Part shown: in pieces, positions 1-5,480 of the stretch | Position numbering within the stretch: the first letter of the stretch is position 1 | How the letters are laid out: the number at the start of each line of letters is the position of its first letter | Assembly: GCA_002325825.1 (NCBI GenBank) | Contig: DCSW01000031.1 | Span: 1 to 5,480 of the forward strand | Source of the DNA: Collimonas sp. UBA1456 | GTDB taxonomy: Bacteria > Pseudomonadota > Gammaproteobacteria > Burkholderiales > Burkholderiaceae_D | Direction: 5' to 3' | Length of the DNA: 5,480 nt | Made by a program: the position numbers and the translations under genes | Notes under the pieces: model-generated | What the model was told of the DNA's origin: nothing | The model's input: the letters and a program-made list of their open reading frames with translations, nothing else | Database searches by the model: none

Positions 1-3
1 CTC

Positions 4-19
4 CATGTACAACTTCCTC
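4..19 (-). other. Possible start of a leftward gene leaving the window
   Basis: On the minus strand an ATG (positions 6-4) is preceded at a 9-nt distance by GAGG (19-16), a fair Shine-Dalgarno match. Only two codons (Met-Glu) lie inside the window, so no product can be named. If real, the gene diverges from trmB and the sequence from about 20 to 166 would be a shared promoter region. The alternative is chance: no clear leftward promoter is visible, and the + strand here shows only short open frames. Confidence 0.2.
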
Positions 20-86
20 AAAATCGCATTTAAGAAAATCCTACTTCTAACTGATATTTTTTGTGTGAGGATTATCGGGCATGCAA

Positions 87-116
87 TTGTCTGACGTTAC
101 AATGACTCTGTATATT
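87..116 (+). promoter_or_regulatory. Candidate sigma-70 promoter for trmB
   Basis: TTGTCT (87-92, four of six matches to the -35 consensus) is separated by 18 nt from TATATT (111-116, five of six matches to the -10 consensus). Transcription would begin near 123, giving a leader of about 44 nt before the trmB ATG. The surrounding 1-166 is AT-richer than the genes and holds no recognisable coding sequence. This is a by-eye match only. Confidence 0.4.
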
Positions 117-166
117 GCAGTTGCGGGCTATCCGCGCTTATTTCTTTCTAACTTTCTCTATCCAAC

Positions 167-883
167 ATGTCAGAAATGTCAGAAAATAAATCCGGCAAAC
201 CACTTTTTTACGATCCGACTGAATATCGAATCCGTAGCTTTGTTAAGCGCTCCGGGCGTTTGTCGACGGCGCAGGCGCGTGCTATTGAGGAATTGGGGCC
301 GCGTTTTTGTATTTCTTATAACAAGACTGTGATTGATCTCGCTCAGATTTTCGGGCGCGCAGCACCAACCGTTCTGGAAATTGGCTTTGGCATGGGCGAG
401 ACTTCGGCCAAGATTGCTGCGAGTATGCCAGAAAAGAATTTCGTCGGGGTCGAAGTGCATACACCCGGCGTCGGCAGTTTGCTGAAGCTAATCGGCGAGC
501 AGCAGCTGGAGAATTTACGCTTGATCCAATACGACGCGGTGGAAGTGCTGACTAATATGATTGCGCCCGGCGCGCTGGCGGGGGTGTATGTGTTTTTTCC
601 AGATCCATGGCACAAGGCGCGTCACAACAAGCGACGTTTGATTCAAGGGCCACTGGTCAGTTTACTGGCATCGCGTATGGCGCTGGGTGGCTATCTGCAT
701 TGCGCGACTGACTGGCAAGAGTATGCTGAGCAAATGCTGGAAGTGTTGAGCGCCGAGCCGTTACTGAAGAATACCGCCGAAACCTATGCAGAGCGGCTGG
801 ATGACCGTCCTGTGACCAAATTCGAAAATCGCGGCTTGCGGCTCGGACATAGCGTGTGGGATTTGATATTTATACGCGTTTGA
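167..883 (+). CDS. trmB: tRNA (guanine-N7-)-methyltransferase TrmB
   Basis: Transfers a methyl group from S-adenosylmethionine to N7 of G46 in the variable loop of cytosolic tRNAs. The 238 residues match the usual bacterial length (about 239 in E. coli). Visible hallmarks are the SAM-binding loop VLEIGFGMGET (69-79), an acidic VGVEVH strand end (93-98), the family signature FFPDPWHKARHNKRRL (143-158), ATDW (180-183), and the C-terminal RPVTKFENRG block (214-223), which ends in the usual GHSVWDLIF. No key residue is missing. The start at 167 has no clear Shine-Dalgarno sequence. A second ATG three codons on (176) is a possible alternative, since the first residues are not conserved. A likely promoter lies at 87-116. 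The next reading frame starts 4 nt after the TGA, which suggests translational coupling. Confidence 0.96.
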   Translation: MSEMSENKSGKPLFYDPTEYRIRSFVKRSGRLSTAQARAIEELGPRFCISYNKTVIDLAQIFGRAAPTVLEIGFGMGETSAKIAASMPEKNFVGVEVHTPGVGSLLKLIGEQQLENLRLIQYDAVEVLTNMIAPGALAGVYVFFPDPWHKARHNKRRLIQGPLVSLLASRMALGGYLHCATDWQEYAEQMLEVLSAEPLLKNTAETYAERLDDRPVTKFENRGLRLGHSVWDLIFIRV

Positions 884-887
884 TCTA

Positions 888-1124
888 ATGGATATGGTCG
901 ATTCAGTGAAACACAATACTGGACAGATCGAACGTGATCTGCGCAAGGATTCCTCTGTCGCCAATGAGCCGTCGCCCTCTACAGCAGCCACGCCAAACCG
1001 CCAGGAAACACTGAAAAAGACACTCGCCGGGTCAGTTGTGCCGAAAGGTACGCCGAAGCTGGGTGAAACCACCGTGGAAAAATATCATCCAGGGCAACGC
1101 TATTTCGCGGACCAGCAGTTGTGA
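888..1124 (+). CDS. Small hydrophilic protein of unknown function
   Basis: I do not recognise this 78-residue product. It starts 4 nt after the trmB stop, so it could be translated by reinitiation; no Shine-Dalgarno sequence is visible. A second ATG two codons on is an alternative start. The protein is polar, rich in Ser, Thr, Pro, Lys and Glu, with no membrane segment, signal peptide or cysteine. The first two thirds look disordered. The last part (about 50-78: VVPKGTPKLGETTVEKYHPG, then QRYFADQQL) is more structured-looking and would be the place to seek conservation. Codon use resembles that of the neighbours. Its position suggests an operon with trmB, but nothing links it to tRNA modification. 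It could be a spurious frame, though an uninterrupted 78 codons placed directly after trmB favours a real gene. Confidence 0.55.
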   Translation: MDMVDSVKHNTGQIERDLRKDSSVANEPSPSTAATPNRQETLKKTLAGSVVPKGTPKLGETTVEKYHPGQRYFADQQL

Positions 1125-1239
1125 ATCAGGATTCTGACAACGCTTGCGATGGCGCTATCTGGCAGCGAGAAAATTTAACAAAGTGGCCATAAATCCACTA
1201 CAAATCGGCTACAACTCCCCCTTCACTCAGTACAATCCG

Positions 1240-2226
1240 ATGATGTTATCCGAATTCGATCTAATCTCCCGTTACTTCACCCGCCCGGCACGTAGCCATA
1301 TCGCGAAGATTGCCCTCGGCGTCGGAGACGATTGCGCATTGCTGAATCCCGCCGCCAGCAGCCAAATTGTCATTTCCACCGACATGCTGGTGGAAGGGCG
1401 ACATTTCTTTGCCGACGCTGATCCCTTCGCTCTGGGCCACAAGTGCCTGGCGGTCAACTTATCCGATCTAGCGGCGATGGGTGCGCGACCGCTAGCGTTT
1501 ACATTGGCGCTAGCGTTGCTCGCCGCAAGCGAAGCGTGGCTAGCGCCATTTTCAGCCGGTTTACTGGCATTGGCCGATTCGCATCATTGCGAACTGATCG
1601 GCGGCGATACCACCAAAGGACCTCTGAATATCTGCATCACCGTATTCGGCGAAACCCTGCCGGGTCAAGCCTTGCGCCGCGATGCTGCGCAAGTGGGTGA
1701 TGATATCTGGGTCTCCGGGACGTTGGGCGATGCGCAGCTGGCGCTGGCGGGTTATCGACATGAACTGACGGATCAACTGGCCATGGATACTGCACAGCAT
1801 GCGCTGGCGGCAACGCGCATGCATAAACCGATGCCACGCGTGGCGCTGGGGCTTGCGCTACGTGGGATCGCACGGGCCGCAATCGACATATCGGACGGTT
1901 TGATCGGCGATCTTGGGCATATTCTGCAACGCTCCGGGGTTGGTGCTACGCTAGCGGTAGACAGTCTGCCGCCCGGTCCCGTGCTATCGCAACAAACCCA
2001 GGCGATCCGTCGCCATTTCACATTGGCTGGTGGCGACGACTACGAATTATGCTTCACAGCCCCAGCCGACCAACGCACGGCGGTACTCGCCGCCGGCTTG
2101 GCGGCGAGTACCGCCGTGACTCGCATCGGCAGCATCGATGCCGCCGGCGGCTTGCGCCTGCGCGATGCCGACGGTGCCGCGCTGGACCTGCAACTTACCT
2201 CTTTCGACCACTTTCTCTCAATATGA
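1240..2226 (+). CDS. thiL: Thiamine-monophosphate kinase ThiL
   Basis: Uses ATP to phosphorylate thiamine monophosphate to thiamine diphosphate, the last step of cofactor synthesis, in the cytosol. The 328 residues match the family length (325 in E. coli). Motifs of the PurM/ThiL fold appear in order: GVGDDCA (27-33), STDMLVEGRHF (46-56), NLSDLAAMGA (73-82), IGGDTTKGP (120-128, Mg/ATP-binding Asp), SGTLGDA (159-165), DISDGLIGDLGH (216-227) and GGDDYELCFT (264-273). The frame is open upstream to a TTG at 1144, but homologues begin at about the MLSEFDLISRYF segment, so I chose the ATG at 1240; the ATG at 1243 is equally possible. No good Shine-Dalgarno sequence is seen. The 115 nt between the preceding small gene and this start show no obvious promoter. 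The stop overlaps the pgpA start by 4 nt. A perfect 19-bp inverted repeat lies inside the gene (2076-2118) without disturbing its length. Confidence 0.96.
   Translation: MMLSEFDLISRYFTRPARSHIAKIALGVGDDCALLNPAASSQIVISTDMLVEGRHFFADADPFALGHKCLAVNLSDLAAMGARPLAFTLALALLAASEAWLAPFSAGLLALADSHHCELIGGDTTKGPLNICITVFGETLPGQALRRDAAQVGDDIWVSGTLGDAQLALAGYRHELTDQLAMDTAQHALAATRMHKPMPRVALGLALRGIARAAIDISDGLIGDLGHILQRSGVGATLAVDSLPPGPVLSQQTQAIRRHFTLAGGDDYELCFTAPADQRTAVLAAGLAASTAVTRIGSIDAAGGLRLRDADGAALDLQLTSFDHFLSI
2076..2118. repeat. Perfect 19-bp inverted repeat with 5-nt loop inside thiL
   Basis: Arms 2076-2094 and 2100-2118 are exact reverse complements, separated by GGCTT (2095-2099). The arms are mostly G+C, so RNA or single-stranded DNA here should fold into a very stable hairpin. 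It encodes residues 280-293 of ThiL (TAVLAAGLAASTAV) and adds no length compared with E. coli ThiL in this stretch. No T-run follows on either strand, so it is not an intrinsic terminator. It lies about 105 nt before the overlapping pgpA start. Confidence 0.9.
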
Positions 2227-2747
2227 CCACACCGGCAATCAGCACCACTCCTCGTCAGATCAAGGCCAGCGGCCGTTTCATGCTGGCGCATCCGGCACAC
2301 ATCATTGCGCAAGGTTTTGGCAGTGGCTTGTCGCCGGTGATGCCGGGTACCTTTGGTACTTTATTTTCGTGGCTGTCGTATGTGGTGATAACCACGCACT
2401 GGCCGGAAATCTTCAAGCCTCTGAATTGGCTAGTGGTTATTGCCGCCGGTTTCGTGGTCGGCGTCTGGGCTTGCCAGGTCACCGGGCGCCATTTGCGCGC
2501 ACCGGACCACGGAAGCATGGTGTGGGATGAAATCATCGCCTTCTGGCTGGTGCTGGTGCTAGTGATGCCGGCCAGTCTGTGGTCGCAATTCGCTGCGTTC
2601 GTGGTGTTCCGCTTTTTTGACATGGTCAAGCCGTCGCCGATTTCGTACTTAGATAACCATCTGAAAGGCGGCTTCGGCGTGATGGGGGATGACATTGTAG
2701 CAGCGTTTTATACGCTGTTGGTGCTGGCACTGTGGCGGGTGATTTAA
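2223..2747 (+). CDS. pgpA: Phosphatidylglycerophosphatase A
   Basis: Dephosphorylates phosphatidylglycerol phosphate to phosphatidylglycerol at the inner membrane, a step in phospholipid synthesis. The 174 residues match the family (172 in E. coli). Conserved blocks are GFGSGLSPVMPGTFGT (31-46), the acidic DHGSMVWDE (95-103), FRFFDMVKPSPI (129-140) and GGFGVMGDDIVA (149-160). Hydrophobic membrane segments lie at about 68-84, 105-117 and 161-173. The ATG overlaps the thiL stop as ATGA, typical of translational coupling; the frame is open further upstream inside thiL, but family alignment supports the start at 2223. thiL-pgpA adjacency is widespread in proteobacteria. A 282-nt gap with hairpins follows, so the operon may end here. 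Confidence 0.96.
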   Translation: MTTPAISTTPRQIKASGRFMLAHPAHIIAQGFGSGLSPVMPGTFGTLFSWLSYVVITTHWPEIFKPLNWLVVIAAGFVVGVWACQVTGRHLRAPDHGSMVWDEIIAFWLVLVLVMPASLWSQFAAFVVFRFFDMVKPSPISYLDNHLKGGFGVMGDDIVAAFYTLLVLALWRVI

Positions 2748-2781
2748 AAGACTGCACAGGATTCAGATCCCCCCCCAACTA

Positions 2782-2847
2782 AGGCACCATCGTCCTAATG
2801 TCGATTCGGCGCCTCATTCATCCCCCCGCACGGGGGAATCAATTTTT
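2782..2847 (+). terminator. Tandem hairpins after pgpA, possible weak terminator
   Basis: An imperfect stem pairs 2782-2792 with 2802-2814 (one mismatch, a 2-nt bulge, 9-nt loop). A second stem pairs TCCCCC (2821-2826) with GGGGGA (2832-2837) around a 5-nt loop. A run of five T follows at 2843-2847, 5 nt beyond the stem, which is farther than in a classical intrinsic terminator. A run of eight C lies just upstream (2769-2776). Together they could end thiL-pgpA transcripts, but this is inference. Confidence 0.35.
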
Positions 2848-3029
2848 ATCTCATCATGGTGCAACTTGGAATCCCTACCTTGGATCACCCCTACGCACGC
2901 GTGGATGACGTGGCTATTGCAGAAGCTGTCTGCGTTATGTCATGCAAATGTTTGTCGCCAACATCGATTGCATCTGCCCACGACAAGTGGCAATATGTAT
3001 CGGAGCGAGCAGACAACAGGATTGGAGAC

Positions 3030-3578
3030 ATGAACACCAACAACGTGGTTGAAGGCAACGCCGAACAAATTATAGATCTCGCAGGACAAGTTGGGCGAGC
3101 GTTGCAGGCCAAGGGCTGGTTCCTGTCTACCGCAGAATTCTGCACCGGCGGCAGCGTGTCGTAAGCCGTCACTGAAATCGCCGGTTCATCGGCATGGTTC
3201 GATTGCAGCTTCATGGCATACTCGAACGTCTCAAAAACGGAGCTGCTAGATATCCCAGAAGCCGAGATCGCCAAACATGGCACGATGAGCGAGGAAATTG
3301 CGGCGGCGATGGCCGAAGGGATGCTGGCCAACAGCAATGCCGATGTCACTCTCTCCACCACGGGCATCGCCGGGCCGAGCGGCGCGTTACCAGGCAAACC
3401 GGTCGGTACGGTGTGTTTCGGCTGGTCAGCCGGTCATCTCACCCATACCGAACGGCTGGTGTTTGCAGGCGATCGTCGTGCGGTGCGTGAACAGACCGTT
3501 ATCCACGCATTGCAAGGGCTGTTATGCTTCTTGAAAAAGATCGGCTTCAACACCCTGACCGAAACCGGTCTCTATTGA
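3030..3578 (+). pseudogene. pncC: Nicotinamide mononucleotide amidohydrolase (CinA C-terminal domain), interrupted
   Basis: PncC converts NMN to nicotinate mononucleotide in pyridine nucleotide salvage. The frame holds 182 coding positions plus an internal TAA at codon 45 (3162-3164); reading through it restores the complete family in the same frame. Recognisable blocks are a helix with QVGRALQAKG (20-29), TAEFCTGG (34-41), IAGSSAWF (50-57), YSNVSK (64-69), STTGIAGPSG (109-118), KPVGTV (123-128) and FAGDRRAVR (145-153). The stop occupies a site that is usually Lys or Gln. The motif is normally TAESCTGG; here the conserved Ser, held to be catalytic, is Phe (codon TTC, 3138-3140), which argues for true inactivation rather than a sequencing error. 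The chosen ATG has GGAG only 2 nt upstream (3024-3027). The same frame is open upstream to 2856, but those 58 residues match nothing I know, and there is no CinA N-terminal domain. An internal ATG at 3213 could yield a 121-residue fragment lacking the active-site motif. Confidence 0.88.
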
Positions 3579-4406
3579 CTAACCGCGGAAACGATTGATC
3601 GTGTCACGCGTTTCACGCGCTACGCGCCTTGCTGCCTGAGCAAAATCTTCGCCGGCAGTTTGATCAAACTTAGCATACAGGATCGCCCGCGACGAATTGA
3701 TCATCATACCTTGGCCGTTGAGTGTCTTGCCGGCATTTACTGTGGCTTGGACATCGCCACCCTGGGCACCGACACCTGGTACCAGCAGAGGCATGTCGCC
3801 TATGATGCTGCGCACTTGCGCCAGTTCTTGCGGGAAAGTCGCTCCCACCACCAGGCCGCATTGGCCGTTAATGTTCCACTTTTCAGATACCAGGCGGGCT
3901 ACGTGCTGATATAGCGGCATGCCGTCAATCGACAGAAATTGCAGGTCAGAACCACCGGCATTCGAGGTACGACACAATACGATGGCACCACGGTCTTTCC
4001 ACTCCAAGTAAGGGGCGACTGAATCGAAACCCATGTAAGGACTCACCGTGACCGCATCGGCGCCGTAGCGTTCGAAGGCTTCGCGCGCATACTGCTCTGC
4101 GGTTGCGCCGATATCTCCACGCTTGGCGTCCATCACGATCGGGATGTGGGGATAAGTGGTGCGCAGATATTCGCAGATAGCCTCAAGCTGATCTTCCGCC
4201 CGCAATGCCGAGAAATAGGCGATTTGCGGCTTGAACGCGCACGCGGTATCGGCGGTCGCACCTATAATTTCTTTAAGAAAATCAAATATGGCGTACGATT
4301 TCTGCTGCAGATGTGATGGAAATTTGCCAATATCCGGGTCCAGCCCTACGCACAGCAGGGAGTTATTGGCGGACCAGGCGGCGGATAATTTTTCGATGAA
4401 AGTCAC
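3579..4406 (-). CDS. pyrF: Orotidine-5'-phosphate decarboxylase (PyrF, ~275-residue subfamily)
   Basis: Decarboxylates OMP to UMP, the last step of de novo pyrimidine synthesis, in the cytosol. The 275 residues fit the longer bacterial subfamily rather than the ~230-245-residue E. coli type. Hallmarks are CVGLDPD (19-25), the substrate-site lysine in FKPQIAYF (58-65), the catalytic Asp-Lys-Asp array in VMDAKRGDIGATAEQYA (91-107), VSPYMGFDS (121-129), LVPGVGAQGGD (208-218) and INSSRAILYA (236-245). The start codon is GTG (4406-4404), supported by GAGG at 4417-4414 with a 7-nt spacer; no in-frame ATG near it fits. A TACAAT at 4440-4435 may be its -10 element. The TAG stop occupies 3581-3579 and touches the pncC stop from the other strand with no base between, so no separate terminator fits between the two genes. 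Confidence 0.96.
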   Translation of the reverse strand: MTFIEKLSAAWSANNSLLCVGLDPDIGKFPSHLQQKSYAIFDFLKEIIGATADTACAFKPQIAYFSALRAEDQLEAICEYLRTTYPHIPIVMDAKRGDIGATAEQYAREAFERYGADAVTVSPYMGFDSVAPYLEWKDRGAIVLCRTSNAGGSDLQFLSIDGMPLYQHVARLVSEKWNINGQCGLVVGATFPQELAQVRSIIGDMPLLVPGVGAQGGDVQATVNAGKTLNGQGMMINSSRAILYAKFDQTAGEDFAQAARRVARETRDTINRFRG

Positions 4407-4413
4407 GATGAAG

Positions 4414-4440
4414 CCTCAATAATCCTAGCCCTGCATTGTA
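4414..4440 (-). promoter_or_regulatory. pyrF ribosome binding site and candidate -10 element
   Basis: Read leftward, TACAAT (4440-4435) matches five of six bases of the -10 consensus, and GAGG (4417-4414) lies 7 nt before the GTG start. Transcription would begin about 20 nt before the start codon. No good -35 hexamer stands at the right distance, so the promoter part is tentative; the ribosome binding site is firmer and decides the GTG start. Confidence 0.45.
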
Positions 4441-4545
4441 GTTCCAAATTACTCATTATTAGTCTCAGGCCAGGTGTTTAACATTTGAGCGTCTATCAGC
4501 AGTTTGCTAACGTCCGTCACACTGGCTTCTTTGTTAGGAGGGCGA

Positions 4546-5147
4546 ATGAAAATTTACTTTAAATGTCTGGAAATCGCAGTTCTCGCTTCGTTACTCGACG
4601 CTTGCGGTTATAACGACTTTCAATCCAAGGACGAAACTGTCAAGGCAGCCTGGGATGAAGTCGCCAACTAATATATCAGGGATGCGCCGATCTAGTGCTG
4701 AAAATCGCCAAAATCGTTAAGACCTATGCCACCCATGAAGAAGCGACTTTTAAAGCGGTGACCAAAGCGTGCTCGGCCGCCACCAGCCTCCAGATCGCGC
4801 CAGAGGTACTGAACGATCCGGCGGCATTCGAGAAATTTCAACAGGTGCAGGGATAGTTGTCGTCGGCGCTATCGCACCTGATGACGGCCTCCGAAAACTA
4901 TCCGCAACTGAAGGCGGAGGGCTTGTACCGCGATGCCAAATCACAGCTGGAAGGCATCGAGAACCGTATCAAGGTGGCGCGCAACCGCTACATCGTAGCG
5001 GTGCAAGACTATAGTGTACTAGCACACAGCTTCCCCACCAATCAGACTACGATGGCGATGAGTTACAAGGTCAAACCTTCCTTTACGGTGGATAATGAAA
5101 AAACGATCTCGACGTCGGGCGACGTCGAGATCGACGGCAAAAAATAA
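4546..5147 (+). pseudogene. lemA: LemA family protein, broken by two stops and a frameshift
   Basis: LemA proteins are short lipoprotein or membrane-anchored coiled-helix proteins of unclear role. The ATG has a strong AGGAGG (4536-4541) 4 nt upstream. The first 41 codons give a signal-like segment with a poor lipobox (LLDACG, Asp where a small residue is expected), then YNDFQSKDETVKAAWDEVAN, as in LemA. TAA follows at 4669-4671, where the family has Gln. Two extra bases (about 4675-4676, in a TATAT stretch) shift the frame. From 4677 the LemA sequence resumes: ADLV, IVKTYATHEEATFKAVT, LNDPAAFEKFQ, then TAG at 4854-4856, then LSSALSHLMTASENYPQLKA, ENRIKVARNRYIVAVQDY and YKVKPSFTVDNEK, to TAA at 5145-5147. 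The gene is near full length, so decay seems recent. A TTG at 4857 leaves a 96-residue open fragment. The broken gene precedes a remnant of its usual TPM-domain neighbour and diverges from pyrF across 139 nt. Confidence 0.92.
5098..5133 (-). terminator. Strong intrinsic terminator for leftward transcription
   Basis: Arms 5104-5116 and 5121-5133 are a perfect 13-bp inverted repeat around a 4-nt loop (GGGC on the + strand, 5117-5120). On the minus strand the stem is followed at once by six T (5103-5098), the classical intrinsic terminator layout. On the + strand it is followed by ACGGCAAAAAA, so it would not stop rightward transcription. It lies within the last codons of the lemA pseudogene (STSGDVEID). 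No leftward gene is visible to its right inside the window. Confidence 0.6.
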
Positions 5148-5164
5148 TGCCTGTCAGGCATTAT
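5139..5164 (-). terminator. Second hairpin with T-run, leftward
   Basis: ATAATGCCTG (5144-5153) and CAGGCATTAT (5155-5164) form a 10-bp perfect palindrome around T5154; in RNA a stem of 8 bp with a 5-nt loop is likely. Read leftward the stem runs into T5143-5139. It overlaps the lemA TAA stop and sits at the junction with the TPM-domain remnant. The stem is AT-richer than the neighbouring one, so it is a weaker terminator, and it may simply mark a deletion junction. Confidence 0.4.
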
Positions 5165-5444
5165 GACTGCTTTACCGTGCATATCTGTCAGCGTGCCCTG
5201 CTTCGTCAAGAATGATTATTACAGCAGCTTGACCGCAGGCGTCTCGGCCATCATGCTGCTGCTCAATAGCGAATACTGCGCAGCACCAACACACAAGGCA
5301 GCGCAACAGAAAGAATCCATATCCGAGCTTCTAGGCGCGTTGACGTCGTTGTTATTCTTTGGCCTCATCATCCTGATCACGATCATTTCGCGCGCACGCG
5401 GTGGTGGCTATAAGTATTTTGTTACGTCTTTCCGGGTTGCATAA
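5163..5444 (+). pseudogene. C-terminal remnant of a TPM-domain (YgcG-like) membrane protein
   Basis: TPM-domain proteins are commonly encoded directly after lemA and carry a signal peptide, a ~120-150-residue TPM domain, one membrane helix and a Gly/Ser-rich tail. Here only the end of that plan is left. PCFVKNDYYSSLTAGVSAIM (residues 12-31) resembles the last helix of the TPM domain, usually written P-x-F-K-x-x-D-x-x-G-G-(I/L)-x-A-G-V-x-A. A linker follows, then a hydrophobic helix LLGALTSLLFFGLIILITII (about 56-75), then RARGGG, where the Gly-rich tail would begin before the frame ends in KYFVTSFRVA. The signal peptide and most of the TPM domain are absent, and two conserved Gly are Ser. The ATG at 5163 has no ribosome binding site and lies in a palindrome. 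I judge it a remnant of a deleted gene; a new small membrane protein of 93 residues is less likely. Confidence 0.7.
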
Positions 5445-5480
5445 ATCTGATCTGGATGCCACGATTTTCTACCAATGCAC

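Noticed and set aside
1144..1239. 32-residue N-terminal extension of ThiL from a TTG
   Set aside because: ThiL homologues start at about the MLSEFDLI segment, and the extension has no ribosome binding site or family resemblance.
1468..1545. Four CTAGCG hexamers within 78 nt of thiL, a fifth at 1951
   Set aside because: They fall in different codon phases inside well-conserved coding sequence rich in Ala and Leu; there is no regular spacing or known site to support a function.
2049..2222. Long upstream extension of the pgpA frame inside thiL
   Set aside because: It is an Arg-rich shadow of the thiL reading frame; PgpA homology and the ATGA overlap place the start at 2223.
3776..3785. Palindrome CTGGTACCAG in pyrF
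   Set aside because: Ten bases of self-complementarity with no loop is unremarkable in a window of this size and lies in conserved coding sequence.
4485..4513. Possible lemA promoter with TTGAGC as -35
   Set aside because: No acceptable -10 hexamer stands 16-18 nt downstream (best is TAACGT, three of six), so it is not supported.
3162..4856. TAA/TAG at usual Gln or Lys sites in pncC and lemA, suggesting stop codon recoding
   Set aside because: Intact genes here end with TAA (pgpA), TAG (pyrF) and TGA (trmB) at the expected lengths, and lemA also has a frameshift, so decay is the simpler reading.
4857..5147. Open 96-residue frame from TTG as an independent gene
   Set aside because: It is the C-terminal half of LemA beyond the TAG at 4854, has no ribosome binding site, and is best read as part of the pseudogene.

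Overview
The window reads as a bacterial chromosome segment, probably from a betaproteobacterium. The order thiL-pgpA-pncC facing pyrF, and a PyrF of the ~275-residue subfamily, suggest Nitrosomonadales (Gallionella/Sideroxydans/Nitrotoga-like). That placement rests on recalled gene order and family resemblance, not on a search.

Left part (1-2747) is intact housekeeping sequence on the + strand: trmB (tRNA m7G46 methyltransferase), a small hydrophilic protein of unknown function starting 4 nt behind it, then thiL (thiamine-monophosphate kinase) and pgpA (phosphatidylglycerophosphatase A), which overlap by 4 nt (ATGA) and are surely co-transcribed. thiL carries a perfect 19-bp inverted repeat with a 5-nt loop inside its coding sequence.

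Middle part (2748-3578): a 282-nt gap with C-runs and two hairpins precedes pncC (NMN amidohydrolase, CinA C-terminal domain). This pncC is damaged: it has an in-frame TAA at codon 45, and the conserved serine of its TAESCTGG motif is Phe. Its terminal TGA directly abuts the stop codon of the convergent pyrF gene.

Right part (3579-5480): an intact leftward pyrF (orotidine-5'-phosphate decarboxylase, GTG start with a good ribosome binding site), then the wreck of a lemA-TPM/YgcG-type operon. lemA still has its ribosome binding site and almost full length, but holds two stops and a 2-nt frameshift. Of its usual TPM-domain partner only a C-terminal stump with the membrane segment is left. Two hairpin plus T-run structures at the lemA 3' end are well-formed intrinsic terminators, but only for leftward transcription.

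Overall this is ordinary core metabolism (tRNA modification, thiamine, phospholipid and pyrimidine synthesis) beside a patch of recent gene decay. Several lesions look like C-to-T changes on the coding strand. I see no RNA gene, CRISPR array, insertion sequence, phage gene or defence system, and no convincing new system. The points most worth checking are the thiL hairpin, the reverse-facing terminators and the cluster of decayed genes.
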